The notes under the pieces are model-generated. The model made no database searches. It was not told where the DNA came from and saw nothing but the letters and a program-made list of their open reading frames with translations. Of a stretch of DNA of 23,686 nt, positions 23,575-23,686 are shown one piece after another. The translations under genes were made by a program, and so were the position numbers. The stretch's first letter is position 1; each line of letters starts with the position of its first letter. Source of the stretch: UBA4655 sp964585575 (lineage in GTDB: Bacteria > Planctomycetota > Planctomycetia > Pirellulales > UBA1268); NCBI GenBank assembly GCA_964585575.1, contig CAZPEM010000038.1, positions 1 to 23,686 on the forward strand. The letters are read 5' to 3'.

Positions 23575-23686
23575 CTTCTTCCCGTTGCTTCCGGGGGTTC
23601 GGGGCTGCCCGTGCCCATCGCCGGACGCTCGCTTCGCACATCCTGTGCTTCGCTCGCTCGGATGCCGACTTCGCTCCGCAATCCTT
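23575..23686. other. Region after tRNA-Lys, no gene seen
   Basis: The last 112 bases hold no recognisable gene. They contain short repeated motifs (GCTTCGCTC at 23647-23655, a near copy at 23668-23676, CGCTCGCTTCG at 23626-23636) around a small dyad GCACA/TGTGC. Confidence 0.5.

Overview
The window is GC-rich, densely coded on both strands and carries only chromosomal genes. I infer a planctomycete, most likely of the Pirellulales type. The reasons are the combination of bacterial tetrahydromethanopterin (H4MPT) C1 genes (fae, a bacterial methylene-H4MPT dehydrogenase, mch) with ordinary bacterial housekeeping genes, the weak use of Shine-Dalgarno sites, and several lineage-flavoured proteins: a FlgI/HEAT lipoprotein, a zinc-ribbon protein with a C-terminal membrane segment, and an excisionase-type HTH protein. 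This is inference from gene content, not from a marker gene phylogeny.

Layout. 1-193 is the start of a minus-strand HTH protein that runs off the left edge. 621-5917 is a minus-strand pair, a FlgI/HEAT lipoprotein overlapping smc by ATGA. 6128-6634 is rimI. 6576-9378 is C1 block A: an ATP-grasp enzyme divergent from fae, and methylene-H4MPT dehydrogenase downstream of fae after two strong hairpins. 9409-12907 is a minus-strand run of FHA protein, rsgA, hflX and zinc-ribbon protein with a 15-bp tandem repeat. 13082-13507 is the RNase P RNA. 13535-13984 is a small protein with a ribbon-helix-helix-like C-terminus. 14263-18293 is C1 block B: a RimK-like ATP-grasp ligase and mch overlapping by GTGA, a DtxR/MntR-type regulator divergent from mch, and a PTPS/QueD-type pterin enzyme overlapping a CitG-like gene by ATGA. 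18334-22108 is ppk1, a DnaJ/CbpA-like chaperone, rnpA and yidD. 22053-23335 is a Nudix hydrolase overlapping fabI. 23501-23574 is tRNA-Lys(CTT).

How it fits together. Fae condenses formaldehyde with H4MPT, the Mtd enzyme oxidises methylene-H4MPT to methenyl-H4MPT, and Mch hydrolyses that to formyl-H4MPT. Three consecutive steps of formaldehyde oxidation or detoxification are therefore encoded here. The two ATP-grasp proteins, the PTPS homologue and the CitG-like protein are best read as candidates for building the H4MPT-type cofactor. The formyltransferase/hydrolase complex and the GHMP-type ribofuranosylaminobenzene-phosphate synthase are not in the window. The metal-type regulator beside mch is the only transcription factor next to the C1 genes. 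Both the RNA (rnpB) and protein (rnpA) subunits of RNase P lie in the window about 8 kb apart, and rnpA is next to yidD but not rpmH.
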